The translations under genes were made by a program, and so were the position numbers. Source: Silicimonas sp. (GTDB lineage Bacteria; Pseudomonadota; Alphaproteobacteria; Rhodobacterales; Rhodobacteraceae). From it: 43,068 nt of DNA. The notes under the pieces were generated by a model. That model saw nothing but the letters and a program-made list of their open reading frames with translations, was not told where the DNA came from and made no database searches. Below are positions 16,484-24,610 of the stretch, one piece after another. The stretch's first letter is position 1, and every line of letters starts with the position of its first letter. Where the stretch lies: NCBI GenBank assembly GCA_022824315.1, contig JAJEAC010000068.1, forward strand, positions 1 through 43,068, read 5' to 3'.

Positions 16484-16957
16484 CTATTGGACGATCCGCC
16501 AACTGCCGTCGGCTTCTCGGCAGGCGACTCCAAAGGCTTCCTGGCTCTCGCCACCGATCCGGACCGTGCTAACATATTCGCGGCATGGCTGCCCTGCCGC
16601 GTTGCTTCCCACGCGGGTAACGCTGACCTGGCCGGCCGCCGGGCCGCCGGAATTGGCGGGGTTCTCCCAGACATAGGCGTCCGATGAACCGGATGTCACC
16701 GCCTGGAGGGTTGCCTGTTCGGCCATGGCCCGGGACTGTTCGTCAAGCGAACGCCCCAAGGCGCCGCCAACGCTCGCGCCGATCACGGCGCCCAAGGCGG
16801 TGGCCGCAACCTTGCCGTCGCCTTTTCCGAACTGGTTGCCGATCGCGCCGCCGGCAATGCCGCCGAACGTCGTCCCGGCCAGTTCGTTGGAGCCCATGCA
16901 GCCGCCCAGAGCGATGGCCAGCACCAAGGCGGAACCCGTCCTCACCGATCTCTTCAT
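16484..16957 (-). CDS. Glycine-zipper outer-membrane lipoprotein
   Basis: A 157-residue lipoprotein. Residues 1-20 form a basic-hydrophobic signal peptide with a lipobox (LGGC), so the cysteine should be lipidated. The next segment, GIAGGAIGNQFGKGDGKVAA followed by GAVIGASVGGALG, is a glycine-zipper double-helix of the 2TM/Rick_17kDa type. The C-terminus (QPCREYVSTVRIGG...AFGVACREADGSWRIVQ) matches the conserved tail of surface-antigen lipoproteins in Rickettsia and Rhodobacterales. ATG 16957 gives the best signal peptide; ATG 16978 with an AGAGAG site is an alternative. The gene runs opposite to the flanking cob genes and splits cobM from cobB. It is probably unrelated to corrin synthesis. 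Confidence 0.85.
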   Translation of the reverse strand: MKRSVRTGSALVLAIALGGCMGSNELAGTTFGGIAGGAIGNQFGKGDGKVAATALGAVIGASVGGALGRSLDEQSRAMAEQATLQAVTSGSSDAYVWENPANSGGPAAGQVSVTRVGSNAAGQPCREYVSTVRIGGESQEAFGVACREADGSWRIVQ

Positions 16958-17273
16958 CGTTTTGCATCCCTTCGTCATTTTTCTCTCTTTCATCCTGCGT
17001 TCCCCGTTCAATTTGACATTCGCGCCGGACACCCCGGGCGCTCACGCCGAGGGGGAATGCGCGCTCCATTTGTTGACGCTTCGGAGTGAGTGTGGCAGGT
17101 TGGCAGCAGGGTTGTCCAGACCTCCCGAAAGTCCTCACTCTTCAGGGCGGGAAAATGTCAAGTCACGGGGCCTCGCACTGGATGGTTTGGCATGAAACAG
17201 CGTATTGCGGCACGCGCTCGGGCCGGGCTACAGGATCGATTCGAGCCGAATCCGGGGACGGGGAATTCTCGCC
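16958..17273. promoter_or_regulatory. Divergent intergenic region, lipoprotein and cobB
   Basis: These 316 bases lie between the lipoprotein start and the cobB start, so promoters for both should be here. I looked for a third cobalamin riboswitch and found none of its conserved blocks. Small frames such as plus 17086-17277 overlap each other and show nothing recognisable. No firm -35/-10 pair can be assigned. Confidence 0.35.
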
Positions 17274-18599
17274 GTGAATGCTGTTGAGCTTCCACCAGGG
17301 CTTCTCGTCTCCGCTCCTGCGTCAGGGACCGGCAAGACAACCGTCGCATTGGGCCTTCTCAGGGCGTTTCGTGACGACGGGCTTGCCGTCCAGCCGTTCA
17401 AGAGCGGACCGGACTACATAGATCCCGCCTTTCACGAGGCGGCTGCGGGACGACGCTCATTCAACCTGGACAGCTGGGCCATGCACGAGAGCCTGTTCGC
17501 GACCATCGCGGGGGAGGCGTCCGGCGCCGACATCGTCGTCGCCGAAGGGTCGATGGGCCTGTTTGACGGCGTTGCTGGGCGGGGCGCATTCGGATTCGGC
17601 TCCAGTGCCGAAACCGCTCGGCGGGCGGGCTGGCCGGTGTTGCTGGTTGTTGACGTCGGCGGTCAGGCGCAATCTTCGGCCGCAACTGCGCTCGGATTCA
17701 GGACCTATGATCCGGAACTGCTGTTCGCGGGCGTCGTCCTGAACCGGGTTGCGAGTCCCAGGCATGAGCGCTTGGCGCGGCTCGGCATGGATCGTGTCGG
17801 CATCCCGGTGCTGGGCGTTCTTCCAAGGCGCGGGGACCTGCAGCTGCCCGAACGGCACCTGGGACTCATCCAGGCGGTGGAGCATCCCGATCTGGAGCGT
17901 GCCATTTCGGACTATGCAGCGTTTCTTCGCGAGCACGTGAACCTGGACGCGATTCGCGAGATTGCCTCATCGACCGGCACCAGCCTGCCTGCGCCCGGCG
18001 TCTTGCCGAACCCGCCCGCGCAACGGATCGCGCTTGCACGGGACGCGGCGTTTTCCTTTGCCTATCCGCATCTTCTCGAAGGCTGGCGGCGGGCCGGGGC
18101 CGAGATCTTGCCATTTTCGCCTCTCGCGGACTCCGCGCCCGACGCTTCGGCTGATCTCGTGTGGCTTCCCGGCGGATATCCCGAGCTTCACGCAGGGCGG
18201 CTGGCGGCCGCGTCGCGGTTCATGGATGGTCTGCGCCGGCATGCCGCAACACGCCCTGTCCATGGCGAATGCGGCGGGTACATGGTGCTTGGTGAGGCGC
18301 TGGTCGACAAGGATGGCAACAGGCACCGGATGGCAGGCCTCCTCGGACTCGTGACGAGCTACGAGCAGCGCAAGTTCCACCTGGGCTACCGGCGTGCAAT
18401 CCTGGTGGCCGGGATGCCTGGGTTCGAAGCCGGGTGCGCTCTGAGGGGACACGAGTTTCACTATTCGACCATACTTGAGCAGCCGGATGCGCCCTTGGCC
18501 GAGGTCTTTGACGCCGACGGCAAGAACGTCCCGGAGACCGGATCCGCTTGCGATCATGTCACGGGCACGTTCTTCCACCTCATCGCGGGGGAGGCATGA
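17274..18599 (+). CDS. cobB: Cobyrinate/hydrogenobyrinate a,c-diamide synthase CobB
   Basis: A 441-residue glutamine-dependent amidotransferase that amidates the a and c side chains using ATP. The N-terminal ATP-binding domain has LLVSAPASGTGKTTVALGLL, PFKSGPDYIDPAFHEAA and VAEGSMGLFDGVAGRGAFG. The C-terminal class I glutaminase-like domain has LVWLPGGYPELHAGRLA and the nucleophile Cys333 in HGECGGYMVLG. GTG 17274 is the sensible start because the family N-terminus (GLLVSAPASG) begins only eight residues later. The TGA overlaps the cobA ATG. The gene opens the second short cob run (cobB-cobA-cobF). Confidence 0.94.
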   Translation: MNAVELPPGLLVSAPASGTGKTTVALGLLRAFRDDGLAVQPFKSGPDYIDPAFHEAAAGRRSFNLDSWAMHESLFATIAGEASGADIVVAEGSMGLFDGVAGRGAFGFGSSAETARRAGWPVLLVVDVGGQAQSSAATALGFRTYDPELLFAGVVLNRVASPRHERLARLGMDRVGIPVLGVLPRRGDLQLPERHLGLIQAVEHPDLERAISDYAAFLREHVNLDAIREIASSTGTSLPAPGVLPNPPAQRIALARDAAFSFAYPHLLEGWRRAGAEILPFSPLADSAPDASADLVWLPGGYPELHAGRLAAASRFMDGLRRHAATRPVHGECGGYMVLGEALVDKDGNRHRMAGLLGLVTSYEQRKFHLGYRRAILVAGMPGFEAGCALRGHEFHYSTILEQPDAPLAEVFDADGKNVPETGSACDHVTGTFFHLIAGEA

Positions 18600-19318
18600 G
18601 CGGGTTCGTGAGTTTCGTGGGCTCGGGGCCGGGCGATCCGGAACTGCTGACGCTGAAGGCGGTGGATCGGTTGCAGCGCGCGGATGCGATCCTGTATGAC
18701 GACCTGTCTTCCGGCCCGATCCTGGAACATGCGAGACCTGATGCCGACCTGGTAAGCGTTGCCAAGCGCGCAGGCCGGAAATCGCCGCGGCAAGATCATG
18801 TCAGTCGCCTCCTGGTCGACTATGCGAAGCGGCGAGGGCGGATCGTGCGTCTGAAATCTGGCGATGGTGGCATTTTCGGACGGCTGGAAGAGGAACTGGC
18901 AGCGCTTCGTGCCGAGGCGCTGGAATTCGAGATCATTCCGGGCGTGCCCTCGGCCTGTGCCGCGGCGGCGGAGGCCGGAATCCCGTTGACGCGGCGTCTG
19001 GACGCGCGTCGCGTGCAATTCATCACGGGTCACGATGTGGCAGGCAACCTGCCCGATGACTTGAACGTAGCGGCGCTTGCCGATGCCCACGCAACGACGG
19101 TGGTCTACATGGGGCGCCGCACCTTTGCCGACCTTGCCGGAATCCTGATGGCGCACGGCCTGCCTGGCGACACGCGCGCGCTGATGGCGGAGGGCGTGAC
19201 AACTGGCGAGCAGAGTATCGGCAGGTACACGGTGGCCGAACTGGCAAGCCGGTTGCGCGAGCGAGAGTCGGGTCATGCGCCGACGCTCATTCTCTATGGC
19301 GCGTTGTCCGATGGATGA
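18596..19318 (+). CDS. cobA: Uroporphyrinogen-III C-methyltransferase CobA
   Basis: A 240-residue SUMT enzyme that methylates uroporphyrinogen III at C2 and C7, giving precorrin-2, the first committed step to corrins and siroheme. The motifs are clear: VSFVGSGPGDPELLTLKAVD, DAILYDDLSSG (the family usually has YDxLVS), VRLKSGDGGIFGRLEEE and IIPGVPSACAAAAEAGIPLT. It is the stand-alone form with no CysG-like dehydrogenase/ferrochelatase domain. It overlaps cobB at the start (ATGA) and cobF at the end (8 bases). Confidence 0.93.
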   Translation: MSGFVSFVGSGPGDPELLTLKAVDRLQRADAILYDDLSSGPILEHARPDADLVSVAKRAGRKSPRQDHVSRLLVDYAKRRGRIVRLKSGDGGIFGRLEEELAALRAEALEFEIIPGVPSACAAAAEAGIPLTRRLDARRVQFITGHDVAGNLPDDLNVAALADAHATTVVYMGRRTFADLAGILMAHGLPGDTRALMAEGVTTGEQSIGRYTVAELASRLRERESGHAPTLILYGALSDG

Positions 19319-20084
19319 ACTGGTCCTGATCGGAATCGGCACTGGAAGCCTTGACCACCTGACGCGTGAGGGCGAGGCGGAAATTCGCCGGGCGGACTGC
19401 ATCCTCGTTCCGAGGAAAGAAGCGGCAAAGGCCGAGCTGGCGAAACTGAAACGAGGAATCTGCGTGTCGGTTCTGGGCGAAGAGGCCGAATCGCGAATCC
19501 TCGAATTCGACATGCCCGTACGAGAGGCCGGCTCTGACTATCTCGTGAGTGTCGATGCCTGGCATGGCGAAATCCGCAAGGCCTGGGATGTGGCGCTTGA
19601 GGCCAGGGATGCGGAGCGCGTGGCGCTGCTCGTCTGGGGCGACCCGTCGCTCTATGACAGCACGCTCAGGATTGCGGCGCGACTTCGCCCTGCACCGAAG
19701 GTCAGGGTCGTGCCGGGCATCACCGCGCTGCAGGCCCTGACCGCCGCGCACGCAATTCCGCTCAACGAGCTCAACGCACCGGTCACGATCACGACAGGGC
19801 GACGGTTGCGCGAGGAGGGATGGCCGGAGGGTGCGGAAACCGTTGCGGTGATGCTGGACGCAGAACTGAGTTTTCGGCACCTTGATCCCAGCCAGTTGCA
19901 TGTCTGGTGGGGCGCGTATCTCGGAATGGAGGATCAGGTCCTGGCAAGCGGCCCGTTGGCAGAGGTCGCCGAGCGGATTGTCGAGACCCGGGCGGCAGCG
20001 CGAGAAGCACACGGCTGGATCATGGACACCTATCTCCTGAAGCGTCGCAATAGGGATGTGGCGAGGAACTCTTCCGCGAGTTGA
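19311..20084 (+). CDS. cobF: Precorrin-6A synthase (deacetylating) CobF
   Basis: A 257-residue methyltransferase that methylates C1 of precorrin-5 with loss of acetate to make precorrin-6A; CobF is specific to the aerobic route. Evidence: LVLIGIGTGSLDHLTREGEA, DCILVPRKEAAKAELAKLKR, LVWGDPSLYDSTLRIA, VRVVPGITALQALTAAHAIP, and VMLDAELSFRHL with VWWGAYLGMEDQ, all typical of CobF. ATG 19311 places the start eight bases inside cobA; an upstream ATG at 19275 would add an unlikely tail. It is the last cob gene of this run. Confidence 0.93.
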   Translation: MDELVLIGIGTGSLDHLTREGEAEIRRADCILVPRKEAAKAELAKLKRGICVSVLGEEAESRILEFDMPVREAGSDYLVSVDAWHGEIRKAWDVALEARDAERVALLVWGDPSLYDSTLRIAARLRPAPKVRVVPGITALQALTAAHAIPLNELNAPVTITTGRRLREEGWPEGAETVAVMLDAELSFRHLDPSQLHVWWGAYLGMEDQVLASGPLAEVAERIVETRAAAREAHGWIMDTYLLKRRNRDVARNSSAS

Positions 20085-20623
20085 TGTGGGCGCGTCGCCG
20101 GCCAAGCCCAAGGCTGCAGTCGTGTCTGAGTGCGGTCTTGTCTGCAGCGCTGCGGAGAGATTGAAAGAACGCCTTGCCGGTCCTCGGCAGTCAGTTGCAA
20201 CACCTCACCTGTCAAACATGGGACGCCACGGCGCGTTCATCGCGGCTCCGGGCGCTTCTCGGTCCAGGACAATTCTGCATTCCGGAGGTGCAGTTCCCGA
20301 CCCGGGCCGGAGTCAGGGAGGCTGGACGCTTCCGGACATGCGCACCCGATTGCAGCCTTTGCAATGGGCTCGCGTTCATGGTCTTTGTGGCTGCACGTCC
20401 GGCAACTCCGGTCAATTGAATTCGAAATGCGCTCTTGGAAAGACGACGTGCAGAACAACGTGCTGATCGATGGTGCGCCTGTCGGCGATGGAGGTAATGC
20501 CACGCCGGTCGCCAGTTCTTTGACTGGCGTATCCGGCACCAGGGCCGCAGACGCAATGCCTGATCAATCCGAGGACGTCGCCAAGCACAAGACACCTGGA
20601 GCTCTAGGCCGGGACCGGACACA
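20085..20623. other. Intergenic stretch with no convincing gene
   Basis: About 540 bases between cobF and the flavin oxidoreductase. Two long overlapping frames exist (plus 20056-20466 and plus 20130-20627) with no domain, no ribosome site and arginine/cysteine-rich composition typical of chance frames in GC-rich DNA. It should contain the promoter of the oxidoreductase; I cannot place it with confidence. No tRNA-like or riboswitch-like element was seen. Confidence 0.45.
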
Positions 20624-22588
20624 GTGACCGAGCAGCAATTTCCCAACCTGTTTTCTCCGATCGACATCGGAAACCTCACGGTTCGCAATCGAATCGTGTC
20701 GACAGGGCACGAAACCCACCTGAACGAAAGAGGCCAGATCGGCGACGCGATGATTGCCTATCACGAGGCACGCGCCCGTGGCGGCGCCGGACTGATCGTG
20801 ACCGAAGTTGCGCTGGTTCATGCAAGTGCGGTGTTCGTGGCCAATCCAATCCGGGTTGACACGGATGATTGCATTCCAGGATACCGCCGGCTCGCGCTGG
20901 CGGTGCACAGGCACGATTGCGGCCTGATCGCCCAGCTCTTTCACCCAGGGCGCGAGATGCTGGCATCAGAAGACGGTACAGCGCCCGTTTCCTACAGTGC
21001 TTCGGCTACGCCGAACGAGCGCTTCCACGTCATGCCGCGGCCAATGACTCGTGAAATGATCGCCGAGGTCATCTCGGCCCACGGTGATGCCGCCCTTCGG
21101 ATGCAGGAAGCTGGCCTCGATGGGGTCGAGATCGTTGGTTCGCACGGGTATCTTCCGGCGCAGTTTCTGAACCGCCACGTCAATCGGCGCAGCGACGAGT
21201 ATGGAGGTTCCCTCGAGAATCGCGTCCGATTCATTCGCGAAATAGCATCCGACATTCGCGTCAGGGTGGGCGAGGAATTCGTCATTGGCCTGAGGCTTTC
21301 CGCGGACGAGCGCAGCACTGATGGAATGGGTCAGTCCGAGATGCTGGACGCTTGCGCATCCCTTGCCGGAGAGACTGCGCTGAACTACTTCAGCATTGTT
21401 GCCGGTTCCTCCGCGACTCTCGCGGGCTCGGTCCACATTGTGCCGCCGATGGACGAAGAGGTGGGTTATACCGCGCCATTGGGCCATGCGGTGAAGGCGC
21501 GGACAGGCGCGACGACGATCGTGACCGGCCGCATCAACCAGCCGCAGGACGCCGAACGCATCATCGCTTCAGGGCAAGCGGACCTTTGTGGCATGACGCG
21601 CGCGATGATCTGCGATCCGGAAATCGGCAAAAAGGCCAGAACGGGACGCGCCGATGACATCCGCGCCTGCATCGGCTGCAACCAGGCCTGCATCGGCCAT
21701 TTTCATGCAGGCTATCCGATTTCATGCATACAAAATCCAGTCAGCGGTCGCGAGACCTCTCTCGGGCGGCTTGAATTGGCGCGCACGAAGCGGAAAGTCA
21801 TGGTGATAGGTGGCGGGCCCGGCGGAATGAAGAGTGCTGCCATCGCCGCAGAGCGCGGCCACGACGTCACACTGTTTGAAAAGGAGGCCCAGCTTGGCGG
21901 TCAGGCGCGGCTGGCGCAGGCTTTGCCGCATCGTGCAGAGTTCGGCGGGATCATCACCAATCTGTCACGCGAAATGGAACTCGCTGGAGTCGAAACTCGC
22001 AAAGGCATCACCGTTGACGAGACAGTAATCGCGGATTTTGCCCCGGACACGATCGTCGTTGCAACTGGTGCCGAGCCGAGATGGCCGGCATTCGAGGGCC
22101 GCGATGACGCCCACGTCGTGGATGCCTGGCAGGTTCTGCGCAATGAGGCGAATGTCGGCAAATCTGTCGTGGTGGCAGATTGGCGTGCCGACTGGATCGG
22201 GATCGGCATTGCCGAGCACCTGGCGCAGCGAGGGCATCAGGTGAAACTGGCCGTCAATGGCTACATGCCCGGCCAGTCGATCCAAATGTACGTGCGTGAT
22301 GCAAGCATCGGACGCCTGCAAAGTCTCGGCGTGGAAATGGTGCCCTACGTCCGACTGTTCGGGGCCGATGAAGATACGGTCTACCTGCAGCACATCATGA
22401 ATGATGAAGCGGTGATTTGCGAAGATGTTGACACGCTTGTTCTGTGCCAGGGCCACAATCCGCGGAACACGGTGGAAGAGCTCGTGCGCGGTCTCGGCAT
22501 CGAACACCACCCCGTCGGTGACTGCGTCTCGCCACGCACTGCCGAGGAGGCAGTTCTGGAGGGGTTGCTTGCAGGTCGCGCCGTGTAG
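20624..22588 (+). CDS. Old-Yellow-Enzyme/TMADH-type flavoprotein oxidoreductase
   Basis: A 654-residue three-part enzyme. Residues 1-345 form the FMN TIM barrel (FSPIDIGNLTVRNRIV, QLFHPGRE, GVEIVGSHGYLPAQFLNRHVN, RSDEYGGSLENR). A [4Fe-4S] ligand set follows: C349-x2-C352-x3-C356-x11-C368. The C-terminal part is an FAD/NAD(P) Rossmann unit starting KVMVIGGGPGGMKSA. This layout is shared by trimethylamine dehydrogenase, 2,4-dienoyl-CoA reductase and demethylases of dimethylglycine or N-methylproline (DgcA/StcD type). An N-demethylating role would suit the methylated-compound theme downstream, but the substrate cannot be assigned. The start is GTG 20624 with a weak ribosome site. It lies between the two riboswitch-controlled cob units with gaps on both sides. 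Confidence 0.8.
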   Translation: MTEQQFPNLFSPIDIGNLTVRNRIVSTGHETHLNERGQIGDAMIAYHEARARGGAGLIVTEVALVHASAVFVANPIRVDTDDCIPGYRRLALAVHRHDCGLIAQLFHPGREMLASEDGTAPVSYSASATPNERFHVMPRPMTREMIAEVISAHGDAALRMQEAGLDGVEIVGSHGYLPAQFLNRHVNRRSDEYGGSLENRVRFIREIASDIRVRVGEEFVIGLRLSADERSTDGMGQSEMLDACASLAGETALNYFSIVAGSSATLAGSVHIVPPMDEEVGYTAPLGHAVKARTGATTIVTGRINQPQDAERIIASGQADLCGMTRAMICDPEIGKKARTGRADDIRACIGCNQACIGHFHAGYPISCIQNPVSGRETSLGRLELARTKRKVMVIGGGPGGMKSAAIAAERGHDVTLFEKEAQLGGQARLAQALPHRAEFGGIITNLSREMELAGVETRKGITVDETVIADFAPDTIVVATGAEPRWPAFEGRDDAHVVDAWQVLRNEANVGKSVVVADWRADWIGIGIAEHLAQRGHQVKLAVNGYMPGQSIQMYVRDASIGRLQSLGVEMVPYVRLFGADEDTVYLQHIMNDEAVICEDVDTLVLCQGHNPRNTVEELVRGLGIEHHPVGDCVSPRTAEEAVLEGLLAGRAV

Positions 22589-22778
22589 GATCGAAGGCGC
22601 GTTCCAGGGAAATCCAGCCACGATCTCGACCGGACGACGATTGCGTCGAGTGCGGTGGCCCGCGGTCCCTGTGCGGATCGCCGAGACCCTGGCGGCGGTG
22701 CGTGACGCGCATGGCGGGAAAATGGAGACCAATCTGCAGAATCGTCGCAAATGAATCACGTCCTGCCGCCGAAAGCCG

Positions 22779-22808
22779 TTGCGCTCGGTACGCCGCACGG
22801 GCTAGATG
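22779..22808 (+). promoter_or_regulatory. Candidate sigma-70 promoter for the cbtBA riboswitch unit
   Basis: TTGCGC (22779-22784) and TAGATG (22803-22808) are separated by 18 bases and lie directly before the start of the second cobalamin riboswitch, where transcription must begin. The match to consensus is moderate, so position is the main support. Confidence 0.35.
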
Positions 22809-22990
22809 TGCATGCCTGATCCTGCCGGGCGACCGGCAGGCTGGAGGGAATGCGGTGCAGCCAAACGGCTCAAGCCGCAGCCGCCCCCGCGACTGTAAGC
22901 GGAGAGCGCCGCCCGGAACCCACTCCCGGAATGCAGGGGGGAAGGAGGGCGAGGCGCGATGACCCGCGAGCCAGGAGACCTGTCAGGCTT
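22806..22990 (+). promoter_or_regulatory. Cobalamin riboswitch upstream of cbtB-cbtA
   Basis: A second clear cobalamin riboswitch: a GC-rich 5' stem (CCTGCCGGGCGACCGGCAGG), GGAGGGAATGCGGTGC, the core GCAGCCGCCCCCGCGACTGT followed by AAGCGGAGAG, a variable arm, and the closing GCGAGCCAGGAGACCTGTCAG. CbtB starts 40 bases later with a strong AAGGAGG. It should shut off cobalt uptake when cobalamin is plentiful. Confidence 0.95.
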
Positions 22991-23029
22991 GGATCAACCG
23001 CCGTCGGGTAGGGCGGCAAGGAGGTAGAC

Positions 23030-23200
23030 ATGACGACACGTACGCTTGCCGAGGCACGGCCCGCATCGGCTTCCATTGGAATTCTCATGGCGGCCCTTCT
23101 CGGCCTCGGGATCGTTGTCCTGACTGGTCACGTCCAGGCCGACGCGTTGCATTCAGCCGCCCACGACGTGCGTCACGCCAACGGCTTTCCCTGTCACTAG
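23030..23200 (+). CDS. cbtB: Cobalt transporter small subunit CbtB
   Basis: A 56-residue single-span membrane protein. A hydrophobic helix runs from about residue 16 to 34, and the C-terminus carries the CbtB signature of histidines and a cysteine: HSAAHDVRH followed by NGFPCH at the very end, which likely binds Co(II). AAGGAGG at 23018-23024 is an ideal ribosome site five bases before the ATG. The position right after a cobalamin riboswitch and three bases before cbtA is typical of the CbtAB cobalt uptake system. Confidence 0.93.
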   Translation: MTTRTLAEARPASASIGILMAALLGLGIVVLTGHVQADALHSAAHDVRHANGFPCH

Positions 23201-23203
23201 GCA

Positions 23204-23887
23204 ATGCTCGTCAGGATACTGACCAGCGGATTGATCGCTGGCGCCGTGGCGGGCCTGTGTGCTGCGGTCCTTCACCTTACATTCATTCAGCCTGTACTCC
23301 TGCATGCCGAGCTCTACGAGAGTGGCGAGCTGGTGCATTTCGGGGCGGCGTCCGGTCCGGCTGCCCGTCCCGGGTTCGGGCTCGATCCTGTTCGAGACGG
23401 GCTGAGCGTGATCTTCAGCATGCTGACCTATGCAGGCTTTGCGTTGATCCTGGTTGCGCTGATGGCGCTGGCCGAAGGGCATGGAGCGGTGATCTCGGTA
23501 CGCAACGGGATGCTTTGGGGCGTTGCCGGCTTCGTCGCGGTGCTGCTTGCGCCCGCATTTTCCCTTCCTCCGGAAGTGCCTGGAGTCGCGGCCGCGGACA
23601 TCCTGCCAAGGCAGGCATGGTGGTTCGCGACCGCCATTGCTGCAGGGGCAGCCATGTGGCTTCTCGCATTTGGGCGAAGCTGGCGAGCCTGGGGCGCCGT
23701 CGTCGTGCTGTTGCTTGCGCCGCATGCCATCGGAGCACCGGAGCCGGACAGCTTCGCGGGTCCTGTCCCGACCGAACTTGGGGCATTGTTCGCGGCACGC
23801 GTCCTTGGAGTCGGTCTGGTCGCCTGGGCGCTCCTCGGGCTTCTCTCCGGTCTACTTTGGTCCAGCGAAGACGAGACGGCTTCGTGA
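23204..23887 (+). CDS. cbtA: Cobalt transporter CbtA
   Basis: A 227-residue inner-membrane protein with five or more predicted spans. It has the CbtA features ILTSGLIAGAVAGLCAAVLH, FIQPVLLHAELYE, then FSMLTYAGFALILVALMA, LWGVAGFVAVLLAPAFSLPPE with PGVAAADILPRQAWW, and APHAIGAPEP. CbtA with CbtB is a predicted cobalt importer found by comparative genomics of B12-regulated genes. It starts three bases after cbtB and shares GTGA with the next gene. Confidence 0.92.
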   Translation: MLVRILTSGLIAGAVAGLCAAVLHLTFIQPVLLHAELYESGELVHFGAASGPAARPGFGLDPVRDGLSVIFSMLTYAGFALILVALMALAEGHGAVISVRNGMLWGVAGFVAVLLAPAFSLPPEVPGVAAADILPRQAWWFATAIAAGAAMWLLAFGRSWRAWGAVVVLLLAPHAIGAPEPDSFAGPVPTELGALFAARVLGVGLVAWALLGLLSGLLWSSEDETAS

Positions 23888-24381
23888 ACCGCGCGTTCGC
23901 GCTGTTTGTCATCGGACTGGCATTCGGTGGCGGCATTGGATTCGTGCTGGCAGCGGCCAACGGCGTGACTTTTGATGGTCACGTTCATGCGGATGACCAC
24001 CACTTGGATCGCAGCGGCATTGGTGGGGATTCCAGCAACGGCCACGACCATCATGGAATGCTGAATCTGGCAGAGAGCAATGCGCCTGCGCTTGATGTCC
24101 TGGTGACGAAGGATCCGGATCAAGGCTGGAACCTGCGCGTAATGACGACCGGCTTCACGTTTTCGCCCGCAAATGTCGGTCAAGTCCACGTGCCGGGGGA
24201 GGGACATGCACATGTCCACGTGAACGGGCGGAAGGTCACGCGGCTTTACGGGCCATGGATGCACTTCGCGACATTGCCGGAGGGCGAGGTGGAGATTCTG
24301 GTCACGCTGAATGCGAACGATCACCGGTTGCTGTCCGTGGGCGGGGTGCCGGTCGAGGCAAGGGTCTTGCTTGGACGATAG
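23884..24381 (+). CDS. His-rich membrane-anchored protein in the cbtBA operon
   Basis: A 165-residue protein with an N-terminal hydrophobic segment (residues 4-24; uncleaved anchor or signal) and an extracytoplasmic domain. Two histidine clusters stand out: HVHADDHHLD with HDHH near residues 33-60, and GEGHAHVHVNGRKVTRLYG in the C-terminal beta-rich part, followed by LPEGEVEILVTLNANDH. The GHAHVHVNG...LYGPWMH pattern resembles small cupredoxin-like or periplasmic metal-binding domains, but I cannot name the family with certainty. GTG 23884 overlaps the cbtA stop, so it is translated with the transporter and controlled by the riboswitch. A role capturing cobalt in the periplasm for CbtAB is a reasonable inference. 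Confidence 0.75.
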   Translation: MNRAFALFVIGLAFGGGIGFVLAAANGVTFDGHVHADDHHLDRSGIGGDSSNGHDHHGMLNLAESNAPALDVLVTKDPDQGWNLRVMTTGFTFSPANVGQVHVPGEGHAHVHVNGRKVTRLYGPWMHFATLPEGEVEILVTLNANDHRLLSVGGVPVEARVLLGR

Positions 24382-24610
24382 GGGCCTGATGCAGAACTTG
24401 GAGCTTGCGCCGGGCGCATCAAGGATCCGTGCATGTCTTGGCCAGGCAAGCGAATCTCGGACTTCATCTTCCGGTATGGGGCAGGTGCCGAAGCGACGGC
24501 AATCCCGGCTGCCTTTGGTGTGTGCGGCACCTTGGGCACGCGCGACAAGGTTTGCCGCATGTGCCCGTTGTCCCTGCCGCTGCCGCCACGAGAAATGCGA
24601 TCAGTGCGGG

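Noticed and set aside
16958..17273. A third cobalamin riboswitch before cobB
   Set aside because: None of the conserved blocks (GCCGCCCCCGCGAC core, closing GAGACCTGCC) is present.
20130..20627. A 165-codon frame between cobF and the flavin oxidoreductase
   Set aside because: Composition is typical of chance frames, with no motif, and it overlaps another equally poor frame.
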